From contig RHBS01000009.1 of assembly GCA_010030895.1 (NCBI GenBank), positions 1 to 33,620 on the forward strand: a stretch of 33,620 nucleotides of DNA, read 5' to 3'. The position numbers and the translations under genes are program-made. This stretch comes from Actinomycetota bacterium. GTDB lineage: Bacteria > Actinomycetota > Actinomycetes > Nanopelagicales > Nanopelagicaceae. The first letter of the stretch is position 1; every line of letters starts with the position of its first letter. Shown in pieces: positions 1-8,131 of the stretch. A model generated the notes under the pieces. That model saw only the letters and a list, made by a program, of their open reading frames with translations, searched no databases and was not told the DNA's origin.

Positions 1-612
1 AAACTGACTTATTAACTTAAGAATAGCTTTGAAGTTTACTTTGTTATAAATAGCTAAGAATAAAAATATAAATGGAATTAAGAATGCAGCACTCCATTTT
101 GTTGCTAAAGCTAACCCAATTGCAAATCCACTCATCCAGAGATTATTAATTAATAAGAAATAAAAAGTTACTAAGATAAAAACCATCAAAAAAATGTCTA
201 GTAGAGCAACTCTAGACATTACTAAATTTAATCCATCTAGTGACATTAGGAGTGCAGCTGTAACACTTAAAAATTCAGAGTTGAATAGTTTTTTGACAAT
301 TAAATATAGGAGTAAAATTGAAAGTGTTCCAAAGATTGCAGCTACAAATCTCCATCCAAACTCATTATTGCCAAAAATCTTAATTCCAATTGCTATTAGC
401 CATTTACCTAAAGGTGGATGAACCACGAACTCAGCTTGACCTTGTCCATTTAACTCAACGGCAGAAGTGAGTAAAGAGTTGGCATTTTTTGCATAATAAA
501 CTTCATCAAAAATATATCCGGCAGGAAGATTTAGTCTCCAAAGCCTTATTGCAAGGGAAAATGCGAGAATCGCTGTCATCGGAGTTATTCGAAGGAGTCG
601 AGTGGCACTCAT
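1..612 (-). CDS. pmt: Protein O-mannosyltransferase (GT39), 5' part; runs off the left edge
   Basis: The minus strand is open from an ATG at 612 to base 1, giving 204 residues without a stop. The N-terminus has the GT39 hallmarks: an Asp-Glu pair at residues 36-37 in FDEVYYAKN, then HPPLGKWLI, separated and followed by hydrophobic membrane segments. The enzyme moves mannose from polyprenyl-phosphate-mannose to Ser/Thr of proteins during Sec export, at the outer face of the membrane. It is divergent from rsmI, a pairing known from mycobacteria (Rv1002c/Rv1003). The ATG at 612 is supported by a TAGGCT hexamer ending six bases upstream, which suggests a leaderless message. The catalytic N-terminal loop is present; the C-terminal half is outside the window. 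Confidence 0.9.
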   Translation of the reverse strand, partial: MSATRLLRITPMTAILAFSLAIRLWRLNLPAGYIFDEVYYAKNANSLLTSAVELNGQGQAEFVVHPPLGKWLIAIGIKIFGNNEFGWRFVAAIFGTLSILLLYLIVKKLFNSEFLSVTAALLMSLDGLNLVMSRVALLDIFLMVFILVTFYFLLINNLWMSGFAIGLALATKWSAAFLIPFIFLFLAIYNKVNFKAILKLISQF

Positions 613-618
613 AGGAAC

Positions 619-624
619 AGCCTA
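619..624 (-). promoter_or_regulatory. Putative -10 box (TAGGCT) of a leaderless pmt transcript
   Basis: Read on the minus strand, TAGGCT fits the actinobacterial TANNNT -10 consensus. Exactly six bases separate it from the pmt ATG, so transcription would start at or next to the A of the start codon. No Shine-Dalgarno is visible. Inferred from spacing only. Confidence 0.45.
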
Positions 625-670
625 GGACCTATCGAAAGCAAGTTGGAAAATAACCTGAGAGAATTATCAG

Positions 671-1513
671 ATGTTAATTTTGGCCTGCCTACCTATTGGC
701 GATGCTCGCGATGCATCGGCTCACCTAATACAGGCAATAATTGAAGCTCAATTTATTGCAGCGGAGGACTCCCGAAAGTTTTCTCGCCTATGCCAAGAGT
801 TAAATGTTAAGCACAATGCCAAAGTAATTTCGTTTTTTGAAGGTAACGAAAGTGACAGAATTCAAGAGTTAACTAGCCTACTAACTTCTAACAAAGATAT
901 TTTAGTTGTTACTGATGCTGGAGCTCCAGGTATTTCTGATCCTGGTTACAGATTAATTAGGGCTGCACTAAATTCAAATATCCAAGTCAAGGTATTGCCA
1001 GGACCAAGTGCAGTTACAACAGCCCTATTGCTCTCTGGTTTACCAACAGATCGTTTTTGTTTTGAAGGTTTTCCACCTAGAACTAAGGGTGCAAGGACCA
1101 AATGGTTTAAAGATTTAGCAACCGAAGAGCGAACAATAGTTTTCTTTGAAGCCCCACATCGAATTATTGAATCTTTATCAGATGCACAATCAGCATTCGG
1201 TTCAAATCGTAAATCTGTAATTTGCCGAGAGATGAGTAAGCATTATGAAGAAATCGTAAGAGGTGATATTTCAGAATTAGTTGATTGGGCAAAATCTAAG
1301 GAAATCCTTGGTGAGATTACCGTTGTCGTTGAAGGATTTGATCCTGGCACCAGAGAATTTTCAGCCGAGGATTTAGTTAAGTTAGTAGTTGAGCAAGAAA
1401 AAGCTGGCGAAAGCCGTAAAGAGGCAATTGCCCAGGTTGCTAAGTCAAACGGTGTGGCTAAAAGAGTTGTTTTTGATGCGATGGTGGCTTACAAGAGTGA
1501 GGATAAGATCTGA
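671..1513 (+). CDS. rsmI: 16S rRNA (cytidine(1402)-2'-O)-methyltransferase RsmI
   Basis: A 280-residue SAM-dependent methyltransferase of the tetrapyrrole-methylase fold. Family motifs are visible in order: LPIGDARDAS at the N-terminus, AAEDSR near residue 33, DAGAPGISDPG near 82, and LPGPSA near 108. It 2'-O-methylates C1402 in the ribosomal decoding centre, fine-tuning start-codon use and fidelity. The usual first glycine-rich motif begins almost at the ATG, so this start is preferred, although no strong ribosome-binding site is seen. It is divergent from pmt and two bases upstream of metG, so probably co-transcribed with it. Length is normal for the family. Confidence 0.95.
   Translation: MLILACLPIGDARDASAHLIQAIIEAQFIAAEDSRKFSRLCQELNVKHNAKVISFFEGNESDRIQELTSLLTSNKDILVVTDAGAPGISDPGYRLIRAALNSNIQVKVLPGPSAVTTALLLSGLPTDRFCFEGFPPRTKGARTKWFKDLATEERTIVFFEAPHRIIESLSDAQSAFGSNRKSVICREMSKHYEEIVRGDISELVDWAKSKEILGEITVVVEGFDPGTREFSAEDLVKLVVEQEKAGESRKEAIAQVAKSNGVAKRVVFDAMVAYKSEDKI
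1504..1509 (+). promoter_or_regulatory. Putative -10 box (TAAGAT) for a leaderless metG transcript
   Basis: TAAGAT lies inside the last codons of rsmI, exactly six bases before the GTG start of metG. It is identical to the hexamer before the ABC exporter gene at 24773. It may give metG its own leaderless start inside the operon; spacing-based inference. Confidence 0.35.
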
Positions 1514-1515
1514 CC

Positions 1516-3072
1516 GTGGCTGATAAATCTTTTTATTTAACTACACCAATCTACTATGTAAATGACGCACCACATATTGGTCATGCCTATACAACTGTTG
1601 CTGGCGATGTCTTAACTCGCTGGCATAGACAACGTGGCGAGTCAGTTTGGTTTCTTACAGGCACAGACGAGCATGGCCAGAAGGTTTTAAATACAGCGCA
1701 AAGTAATGACACCGCCCCACAAGATTGGTGCGATAAATTAGTTGAAAGTGCTTGGAAGCCAGTTTGGAAAGATTTAAATATTGCAAACGATGATTTTATT
1801 CGGACGACTGAAGAACGTCACACCCAACGAGTGCAAAAGTTTTTACAAGGGCTTAAAGATGCTGGCCATATCTATGCTGGTAAATTTGAAGGCCCTTACT
1901 GTATTGGCTGCGAAGAGTTTAAGTTACCAGGTGACTTAGTTGAAGGTAAATGCAAAATTCACTCAAAGCCAGTTGAAATGCTTAGTGAAGATAATTGGTT
2001 TTTCAAACTCTCAGCTTTTCGGCAGCCACTTTTAGACCACTATAAAAATAATCCCAATGCTTGTGAGCCAGAAAGTGCTAGAAATGAAGTTGTTTCGTTT
2101 TTAGAAGGTGAAGTTCGGGACTTATCAATTTCTAGATCAACATTTGATTGGGGAATTCCAGTTCCTTGGGATACGAAACAAGTTATTTATGTTTGGTTTG
2201 ATGCGCTATTAAATTATGCAACTGCGGTTGGTTTGGGCGATGACCCAGCGTCTAAGGGAGGAGAAAAGTTTAAGAATACCTGGCCAGCAGATGTACATTT
2301 AGTTGGAAAAGATATATTACGTTTTCACGCAGTGATTTGGCCTGCGATGTTAATGGCAGCAGGAGTTCCAGTTCCCAAGAAAGTTTTTGCACATGGCTGG
2401 CTACTTATTGGTGGTGAAAAAATGTCAAAAAGTAAATTAACTGGCATTGCACCAAGTGATATCACAAAAGATTTTGGCGTGGATGCATTTAGGTATTATT
2501 TTTTAAGGGCCATTCCATTTGGAACAGATGGATCATTTTCTTGGGAAGATATGGCTGCTAGATACACAAGTGAATTAGCCAATGATTTTGGAAATCTAGC
2601 TTCACGATTAATTGCCATGATAGAGAAGTATTGCGAGAACAAAATTCCAGCTACTGCAAAAGATGAGGGTTTATCTGCAATGCTAAAGCAGACAGTCGAG
2701 TTAGCAGATGGCAAAATTTGTGCGCTTGATTTTCAGGGTGGAATTAATGCAATCATGGATTTTTGTAAGCGAGTAAATGGTTACGTTACCGAAAGGCAAC
2801 CATGGGTAGTTGCTAAAGATCCAGCCAATAGTGCTGAGCTTTCTGAGATTTTGTACAACACCGCAGAATCACTCCGTGCTCTTGCGGTTTTGTTGCATCC
2901 AGTTATGCCTGATGCGACTGAAAAATTGTGGCGCAGTCTTGGTGCTGATACTTCAATTGGTGATATTAAATCACAAAAAATTTCTCAAGTTTCAATATGG
3001 GGGCAACTACCGGCTGGAAGTAAAGTTACTAAGACTGAAGTTTTATTTCCAAGACTTGAAGAGGCCAAATAA
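1516..3072 (+). CDS. metG: Methionyl-tRNA synthetase
   Basis: A 518-residue class I aminoacyl-tRNA synthetase that charges tRNA-Met, including the initiator, in the cytoplasm. The HIGH signature is PHIGHAYT at residues 19-26 and the KMSKS loop is intact near residues 301-305. A knuckle with CIGCEE precedes CKIH around residues 130-155, as in compact bacterial MetG proteins. There is no C-terminal tRNA-binding domain, consistent with the short form in Actinobacteria. The start is GTG, two bases after the rsmI stop, with no Shine-Dalgarno. It is followed three bases later by tatD, an order common in Actinobacteria. Confidence 0.96.
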   Translation: MADKSFYLTTPIYYVNDAPHIGHAYTTVAGDVLTRWHRQRGESVWFLTGTDEHGQKVLNTAQSNDTAPQDWCDKLVESAWKPVWKDLNIANDDFIRTTEERHTQRVQKFLQGLKDAGHIYAGKFEGPYCIGCEEFKLPGDLVEGKCKIHSKPVEMLSEDNWFFKLSAFRQPLLDHYKNNPNACEPESARNEVVSFLEGEVRDLSISRSTFDWGIPVPWDTKQVIYVWFDALLNYATAVGLGDDPASKGGEKFKNTWPADVHLVGKDILRFHAVIWPAMLMAAGVPVPKKVFAHGWLLIGGEKMSKSKLTGIAPSDITKDFGVDAFRYYFLRAIPFGTDGSFSWEDMAARYTSELANDFGNLASRLIAMIEKYCENKIPATAKDEGLSAMLKQTVELADGKICALDFQGGINAIMDFCKRVNGYVTERQPWVVAKDPANSAELSEILYNTAESLRALAVLLHPVMPDATEKLWRSLGADTSIGDIKSQKISQVSIWGQLPAGSKVTKTEVLFPRLEEAK

Positions 3073-3075
3073 TTT

Positions 3076-3933
3076 ATGGCAGATCGTCACAATCGCGATC
3101 TAGATAGAAAACCTGGTCCTCTGCCACTTCCCCTTAATAGTAAAACTGTTGATTCGCATGCACATCTTGAGCTAATTCATAATAGTGAACCTGATTCACC
3201 TTTAATTAGAGCTTCACTAGATGAAGCAGAATCTGTTGGTATCGATCGAGTGGTGCAAGTTGGATATTCGGCTGAGCAATCAATATGGTCAGTCAAATGT
3301 GCCGAAGCATTTATTGGCCGAGTATTGGCAGCTGTGGCCCTTCACCCAAATGAGGCCCCTGTCGTTGATGATTTGGAAAAAGATTTAAAAGTAATTGAAA
3401 ATCTCGCCTCACATCCTAGAGTTAGGGCAATTGGTGAAACCGGATTAGATTTTTTCCGTACTCCATCTGAGTTACAAGACAAACAAAAATATTCATTTCG
3501 CCGACATATCAAAATTGCCAAAGATAATAAAAAAGCATTAGTAATACATGATCGAGATGCACATCGCGCTGTACTTGATTTACTAATTGAGGAAGGCGCA
3601 CCTACTAATACCATCTTTCACTGTTTTTCTGGAGATACTCAGATGGCTAGAGAATGTATCGAAAACAATTACTTTTTATCATTTGCTGGCACAGTTACCT
3701 TTAAAAATGCACCAGAGCTAAGAGCTGCAGCAGCTTTAGTTCCTATTGAGTTACTACTGGTAGAGACAGATTCACCATTTCTATGTCCAATGCCAAATCG
3801 AGGTTCATTAAATACTCCAGCACAAATCCCAAATACCTTACGAGTAATTGCTGATGTACGAGGAGTTTCGGCCGATTATTTAGCGCAAGCTATTTCTGAA
3901 AACTCTGAACGAATTTTTGGTAGTTTTAAATGA
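3076..3933 (+). CDS. tatD: TatD family metal-dependent DNase / hydrolase
   Basis: A 285-residue amidohydrolase-fold protein. Metal-ligand motifs are in the expected order: DSHAHLE near residue 27, GETGLDFFR near 119, VIHDRDAHRA near 155, FHCFSGD near 181 and ETDSPFL near 230. TatD proteins act as Mg-dependent 3'-5' exonucleases on DNA and RNA, with roles in quality control and repair. The gene starts just after the metG stop and overlaps rsmA by four bases (ATGA), so the two are translationally coupled. In mycobacteria rpfB lies between tatD and ksgA; here it is absent at this place. Confidence 0.93.
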   Translation: MADRHNRDLDRKPGPLPLPLNSKTVDSHAHLELIHNSEPDSPLIRASLDEAESVGIDRVVQVGYSAEQSIWSVKCAEAFIGRVLAAVALHPNEAPVVDDLEKDLKVIENLASHPRVRAIGETGLDFFRTPSELQDKQKYSFRRHIKIAKDNKKALVIHDRDAHRAVLDLLIEEGAPTNTIFHCFSGDTQMARECIENNYFLSFAGTVTFKNAPELRAAAALVPIELLLVETDSPFLCPMPNRGSLNTPAQIPNTLRVIADVRGVSADYLAQAISENSERIFGSFK

Positions 3934-4778
3934 CAAATTTGTTGGGCGCAGTAGAGATTAGAGCATTAGCTGAAAAAATGAATTTAAAGCCAACAAAGAA
4001 ATTAGGGCAAAATTTTGTAGTTGATGCAAATACCTGTCGAAAAATAGTTATGCTAGCTGAAGTTAATACATCTGATATTGCTCTTGAAATAGGGCCAGGT
4101 TTAGGATCTTTAACTCTTGCTCTTTTAGAGCAAGCTAATCAGGTAGTGGCAGTAGAAATTGATGATCGACTTGCAAATCAGCTTCCAATTACAGCTAGTG
4201 AGCGTGGATTTAATAAAGACAAATTGATCACTCTAAATCAAGATGCAATGACTATTAGCGAGTTACCGATTAAGCCCACAGTATTAGTTGCAAATTTGCC
4301 CTATAACATCTCTGTTCCAGTCTTATTAAATATATTAGAAAAATTTCCATCAATTACCAGAGGTGTAGTGATGGTACAAAGTGAGGTAGCAGATCGTCTT
4401 GCTGCAGTTGCTAACAATAAAGATTATGGCTCACCAACGGCTAAGGCTAACTGGTGGGCAAATCTTAAATTAGCTGGAATGGTTAGTAGATCAGTTTTTT
4501 GGCCAATTCCAAATGTTGATTCTTCACTAGTGAGATTTGATCGTATTAAAGAGCTAGGTAGCGAAAGTGAAAGATTGGCAACCTTTTCAGTAATTGATCA
4601 GGCATTTGCGAAACGTAGAAAGATGCTAAGAAGTGCGCTATCACAGTTATTAGGAGCAAATGCTGAGCAAATTTTGATTTCAGCCGGAATAGACCCGACT
4701 GATCGTGGAGAGGTTTTGACGGTTGAACAGTTTTACTCAATTGGCAAGAAACTAGTTAACGGCAATTCCACCAAGTAA
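3930..4778 (+). CDS. rsmA: 16S rRNA dimethyladenosine transferase RsmA/KsgA
   Basis: A 282-residue Rossmann-fold SAM methyltransferase that dimethylates A1518 and A1519 of 16S rRNA late in 30S assembly. Motifs seen: LGQNFVVDANT near residue 25, the SAM loop EIGPGLGSLTLAL near 54, a catalytic VANLPYNISVP near 120, and a C-terminal region with AFAKRRKMLRSAL near 225. The start overlaps the tatD stop (ATGA). It is followed after 27 bases by ispE, the conserved actinobacterial ksgA-ispE arrangement. Confidence 0.96.
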   Translation: MTNLLGAVEIRALAEKMNLKPTKKLGQNFVVDANTCRKIVMLAEVNTSDIALEIGPGLGSLTLALLEQANQVVAVEIDDRLANQLPITASERGFNKDKLITLNQDAMTISELPIKPTVLVANLPYNISVPVLLNILEKFPSITRGVVMVQSEVADRLAAVANNKDYGSPTAKANWWANLKLAGMVSRSVFWPIPNVDSSLVRFDRIKELGSESERLATFSVIDQAFAKRRKMLRSALSQLLGANAEQILISAGIDPTDRGEVLTVEQFYSIGKKLVNGNSTK

Positions 4779-4805
4779 GTTATTAAAGCAATACGCTTTG
4801 ACATC

Positions 4806-5585
4806 ATGAGATCTAGAGGTGTTGTTGCCAGAGTGCCTGCAAAGGTAAATCTGCAATTATCTGTCGGCCCATTAGGCAGTGATGGCTATCATGAAGTTAC
4901 AACAGTTTTTCAAGCAATCTCACTTTTTGATGATGTAAGTGTGGCTACTGCACCAAATGGCAATGGCTTAAGTCTTGATATTTCAGGGCAAACCTCAAAT
5001 GGGGTGCCTGCTGATAATAGTAATTTGGCCATTCGTGCTGCAGAGTTAATGATTAAAAATTACGATCTGCCAATCGATTTAGAAATAAAGTTGAAAAAAG
5101 AGATCCCAGTTGCAGGCGGAATGGCAGGAGGTAGTGCTGATGCAGCAGGTGTCATAGTTGGCTTAGATTCATTATTTGAATTAGGACTTTCAAGGGATGA
5201 AATGGAATCCGTCGGAAGCAAAATTGGCAGTGATGTCCCCTTTTCTATTTGTGGTGGAGTTGCAATTGGGTCAGGTCGAGGCGATCAAATAACTCCCGCA
5301 CTTGCTAAAGGAAATTATTTTTGGGTACTAGCTCTTTCGGGACAAGGCTTAGCAACGCCATCTGTTTATCAAGAGTGTGATCGATTACGTGAGGGATTAT
5401 CGATTGCGACACCACAAGTTAGTGAGCCATTAATGCAAGCACTTAGGGCAGGTGATGCTAAGGCGTTAGGTAAATCTTTAACCAATGATTTGCAATCTGC
5501 AGCTTGTTCATTAAGGCCAGCACTTAGATTAGTTTTAGATGTAGGTGAATTCAGGTTCCGCCATTGTGTAGTGGCTAGCACATGA
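4806..5585 (+). CDS. ispE: 4-diphosphocytidyl-2-C-methyl-D-erythritol kinase IspE, 3'-truncated by tRNA-Gln
   Basis: IspE phosphorylates CDP-methylerythritol, the fourth step of the MEP isoprenoid pathway. The N-terminal GHMP-kinase motif (VPAKVNLQLSV) and the glycine-rich ATP loop PVAGGMAGGSADAAG near residue 100 are intact. Homology stops at LRPALRLVLDVGE around residue 246. The last dozen residues are translated from the 5' half of tRNA-Gln and end in a TGA inside it. The third GHMP motif, normally GSGPT after this point, and the rest of the C-terminal domain (about 50-60 residues, from known actinobacterial lengths near 300) are missing. This is therefore a broken or misassembled gene. 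The start ATG has no clear Shine-Dalgarno; a TACGCT hexamer lies eight bases upstream. Confidence 0.9.
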   Translation: MRSRGVVARVPAKVNLQLSVGPLGSDGYHEVTTVFQAISLFDDVSVATAPNGNGLSLDISGQTSNGVPADNSNLAIRAAELMIKNYDLPIDLEIKLKKEIPVAGGMAGGSADAAGVIVGLDSLFELGLSRDEMESVGSKIGSDVPFSICGGVAIGSGRGDQITPALAKGNYFWVLALSGQGLATPSVYQECDRLREGLSIATPQVSEPLMQALRAGDAKALGKSLTNDLQSAACSLRPALRLVLDVGEFRFRHCVVAST

Positions 5586-5631
5586 GCCTTTGAAGCTCAG
5601 GGTCCAGGATCGATACCTGGTGGCGGAGCCA
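5557..5631 (+). tRNA. tRNA-Gln(UUG), CCA encoded
   Basis: A full cloverleaf can be drawn. The acceptor stem is TCCGCCA (5557-5563) with TGGCGGA (5621-5627). The D stem is GTG/CAC and the anticodon stem TGAGC/GCTCA around loop CTTTGAA gives anticodon TTG (Gln, codon CAA). The T stem is CCAGG/CCTGG with loop ATCGATA. Discriminator G at 5628 is followed by a genomic CCA. A tRNA-Gln just before glmU is usual in Actinobacteria. Its 5' 29 bases overlap the truncated ispE frame. Confidence 0.95.
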
Positions 5632-5648
5632 CCAAAAGAAAGGGGCAA

Positions 5649-7073
5649 ATGATGAGTAAGTTAGATCTTGTCATTGTCCTAGCAGCAGGTGATGGCACCA
5701 GGATGAAATCAAATAAGGCAAAGGTGCTTCATGAGATTGCTGGTCGCAGCATTATCGAAAATGTTCTAGCTGCAGTAGCACCAATTTCAGCAAAAAATAC
5801 TACAGTCGTTGTTGGTGCTGATAAAGATGCGGTAGTTGAGCACCTTTCATCAATTTCTTCAACGATTAAAACAGTTGAACAAAAAAAGCGAAATGGTACT
5901 GGCGGGGCGGCGCAGCTTGCCCTAGCTGAACATAGTGGTGATGGCACAGTATTGATTTTGGCGGGTGATACCCCACTGCTAACAACTCAAACCTTGCAGG
6001 AATTTTTGGATGCTCATCATAATGATAAAAATAATGCCTCTGTATTGACCTCGCTTCTACCTGATCCAACAGGTTACGGTCGAATCATTCGCGGTGAAAA
6101 TGGTTTGATCTCCCAAATTGTTGAGGAAAAAGAGGCTACAGATGCTCAAAAAGAGGTTGATGAAATAAATACTGGAGTTTATTTATTTGATTTAAAAACC
6201 TTACGCCAAGTAATAAATAATTTAGATAGTAATAATGCTCAAAAAGAGCTTTATCTTACTGATGCAATTGCCTTAATTAACAAGAATGGTGCAGGTGCAT
6301 ATGCAATTTTATCAAATGATTACACTGAAACTTTAGGAATAAATGATCGTACGCAGCTAGCAGAGTGTGCTGCAATTATGCGAGATCGAATTAATAATCA
6401 GCACATGCTAAATGGTGTAACGATTATTGATCCGACAACTACTTGGATTGATACTGATGTAAAAATTGAATCTGATGTAGTCATTTACCCTTCAACTGCA
6501 ATTAGTGGAAAATCCACTATCAAATCAGGTGCCACTATTGGACCTAGAACTACCTTAGTTGAGTGCGAAGTTGAACAAGGAGCAAGTGTGGTCGAAAGTT
6601 TTGCTAAAAAATCAAAGATTGGAAAGGATGCGAAGGTTGGTCCTTATACCTACCTCCGCGAAGGCAGTGTCTTAGATAATGAGAGCAAGGCAGGTGCATT
6701 TGTTGAGATTAAGAATTCAACAATTGGTAAAGGTTCAAAGGTGGCCCATCTGTCATATGTTGGTGATGCGCAGATTGGGCAAGAGAGCAATATTGGGGCT
6801 GCTACCGTATTTGTTAATTATGATGGCGAAAATAAGCACCAAACCAAAATTGGTGATCAGGTTCGAATCGGCAGTGACACCATGTTGGTAGCGCCGGTAA
6901 CAGTTGGAGATGGTGCCTACACCGCCGCAGGTTCAGTGATAAATGAAGATGTGCCGGCAGGGGCGATGGGAATTGGTCGTGCTAGGCAAGTAAATATATT
7001 AGGTTGGGTACTGAAAAAGCGTAAAGATAGTAAATCTGCAGCAGCAGCAAAAAAAGCTGGTGCAAAAGAGTGA
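5649..7073 (+). CDS. glmU: Bifunctional GlmU: GlcN-1-P acetyltransferase / GlcNAc-1-P uridyltransferase
   Basis: A 474-residue cytoplasmic enzyme making UDP-GlcNAc for peptidoglycan. The N-terminal uridyltransferase domain has LAAGDGTRMKS with the downstream lysine of KVLHEIAG, the QKKRNGTGGA loop and VEEKEAT. The C-terminal half is a left-handed beta helix of hexapeptide repeats, with the acetyltransferase signature HLSYVGDAQIG and NYDGENKHQTKIG near residue 390. A lysine- and alanine-rich tail ends the protein. Two adjacent ATGs (5649, 5652) follow an AAAGGGG-type ribosome-binding site; either can be the start. It sits between tRNA-Gln and prs, as in mycobacteria (glmU-prsA). Confidence 0.96.
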   Translation: MMSKLDLVIVLAAGDGTRMKSNKAKVLHEIAGRSIIENVLAAVAPISAKNTTVVVGADKDAVVEHLSSISSTIKTVEQKKRNGTGGAAQLALAEHSGDGTVLILAGDTPLLTTQTLQEFLDAHHNDKNNASVLTSLLPDPTGYGRIIRGENGLISQIVEEKEATDAQKEVDEINTGVYLFDLKTLRQVINNLDSNNAQKELYLTDAIALINKNGAGAYAILSNDYTETLGINDRTQLAECAAIMRDRINNQHMLNGVTIIDPTTTWIDTDVKIESDVVIYPSTAISGKSTIKSGATIGPRTTLVECEVEQGASVVESFAKKSKIGKDAKVGPYTYLREGSVLDNESKAGAFVEIKNSTIGKGSKVAHLSYVGDAQIGQESNIGAATVFVNYDGENKHQTKIGDQVRIGSDTMLVAPVTVGDGAYTAAGSVINEDVPAGAMGIGRARQVNILGWVLKKRKDSKSAAAAKKAGAKE

Positions 7074-7125
7074 GCAATTACTAGTAGAGTTAACCTAGGT
7101 TCACCACAGTGAGGGGGAAGCTAAA

Positions 7126-8106
7126 CTGAACGAATTGCGTTTATCCTCCGAAAAACGTTTGCGCTTATTTACGGGTCGAGCCTATCCAGAGTTAGCAGAT
7201 GAGGTCGCATCTGAGCTTGGGATTCCGATTACACCAACCTCTGCATATGACTTTGCAAATGGTGAAATATTTGTCAGATTTGAAGAAAGTGTTCGAGGCA
7301 GCGATGCATTTGTAATTCAAAGTCATAGTGCGCCAGTCAATAAACAAATCATGGAGCAGTTAATTATGGTTGATGCGCTAAAGCGAGCATCAGCAAAACG
7401 TATTACCGTGGTTGCCCCGTTTTATGGGTATGCCCGCCAAGATAAAAAACATCGCGGCCGTGAACCAATCTCAGCCAGATTAATGGCAGATCTCTTTAAA
7501 ACAGCCGGTGCTGATCGATTAATGTGTGTTGATTTACATACTTCGCAGATTCAAGGATTTTTTGATGGTCCAGTTGATCACTTATTCGCGCTACCACTCT
7601 TAACAAATTATGTCGGTAGTAAAGTTGATCGAAATAATTTAGTAATTGTTTCTCCAGACTCAGGTCGAGTAAGAGTTGCCGAGCGTTGGAGTGATTTATT
7701 AGGCGGATGCAGCATTGCATTTATACATAAAACTCGGGATCCAAGAGTTCCAAATGAGTCAGTAACTGGCAAGGTTGTCGGTGATGTAAAGGGAATGACC
7801 TGTGTGGTTATTGATGACATGATCGATACTGCTGGCACTATTACTAAAGCAGTAGATGCACTTATTGATGCAGGCGCAAAAGATGTAATTATTGCAGCCA
7901 CCCATGCAGTTTTATCAGGTCCAGCTATCGATAGATTAAAGAAATCTCGAGTCTCTGAAGTGGTAGTTACTAATACGCTACCTATTCCTGAAGAGAGTAG
8001 ATTTGATAATCTCACTGTACTTTCAATTGCACCTCTACTTGCCAGGGCAATCAGAGAGGTGTTTGAGGATGGCTCCGTAACCAGTCTTTTTGATGGGCAC
8101 AGCTGA
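7126..8106 (+). CDS. prs: Ribose-phosphate pyrophosphokinase (PRPP synthase)
   Basis: Makes PRPP from ribose 5-phosphate and ATP for nucleotide, histidine and tryptophan synthesis and, in Actinobacteria, for decaprenyl-phosphoribose. Motifs: FYGYARQDKKHRGREPISARL around residue 100, CVDLHTSQIQGFFDGPVDHL around 135, and the PRPP loop VVIDDMIDTAGT near 227. The frame has no ATG or GTG before the conserved N-terminus: an in-frame stop lies at 7096-7098. The only candidates are CTG at 7126 and TTG at 7135. The purine-rich GAGGGGG at 7111-7117 ends eight bases before the CTG but seventeen before the TTG, so CTG is chosen here with moderate confidence; the TTG start would give 323 residues. Confidence 0.93.
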   Translation: MNELRLSSEKRLRLFTGRAYPELADEVASELGIPITPTSAYDFANGEIFVRFEESVRGSDAFVIQSHSAPVNKQIMEQLIMVDALKRASAKRITVVAPFYGYARQDKKHRGREPISARLMADLFKTAGADRLMCVDLHTSQIQGFFDGPVDHLFALPLLTNYVGSKVDRNNLVIVSPDSGRVRVAERWSDLLGGCSIAFIHKTRDPRVPNESVTGKVVGDVKGMTCVVIDDMIDTAGTITKAVDALIDAGAKDVIIAATHAVLSGPAIDRLKKSRVSEVVVTNTLPIPEESRFDNLTVLSIAPLLARAIREVFEDGSVTSLFDGHS

Positions 8107-8120
8107 TAATTTTTTTTAGA

Positions 8121-8126
8121 TATAAT
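8121..8126 (+). promoter_or_regulatory. TATAAT -10 box directly before the lipoprotein gene
   Basis: A perfect TATAAT ends five bases before the ATG at 8132, after a T-rich run following the prs stop. This geometry places the transcription start at the ATG, giving a leaderless mRNA. No Shine-Dalgarno is present. Confidence 0.55.
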
Positions 8127-8131
8127 TTTCT

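Noticed and set aside
194-421. Plus-strand open frame over the left end
   Set aside because: It is a shadow of the minus-strand mannosyltransferase, which has clear family motifs.
5547-5552. EcoRI site GAATTC right at the ispE/tRNA junction, suggesting a cloning chimera
   Set aside because: GAATTC occurs at several other places in the window, as expected in AT-rich DNA; it is not evidence on its own.
5557-7073. Integrated element or island with tRNA-Gln as attachment site
   Set aside because: No integrase, no repeated tRNA 3' fragment and no foreign genes are visible here; only the ispE truncation hints at recombination.
7092-7101. AACCTAGGTT palindrome between glmU and prs as an operator
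   Set aside because: A lone 10-bp AT/GC palindrome with no second copy or recognised regulator; too weak to call.
7608-8015. 135-codon minus-strand open frame inside prs
   Set aside because: Antisense shadow of a strongly conserved gene; no family features or ribosome-binding site.
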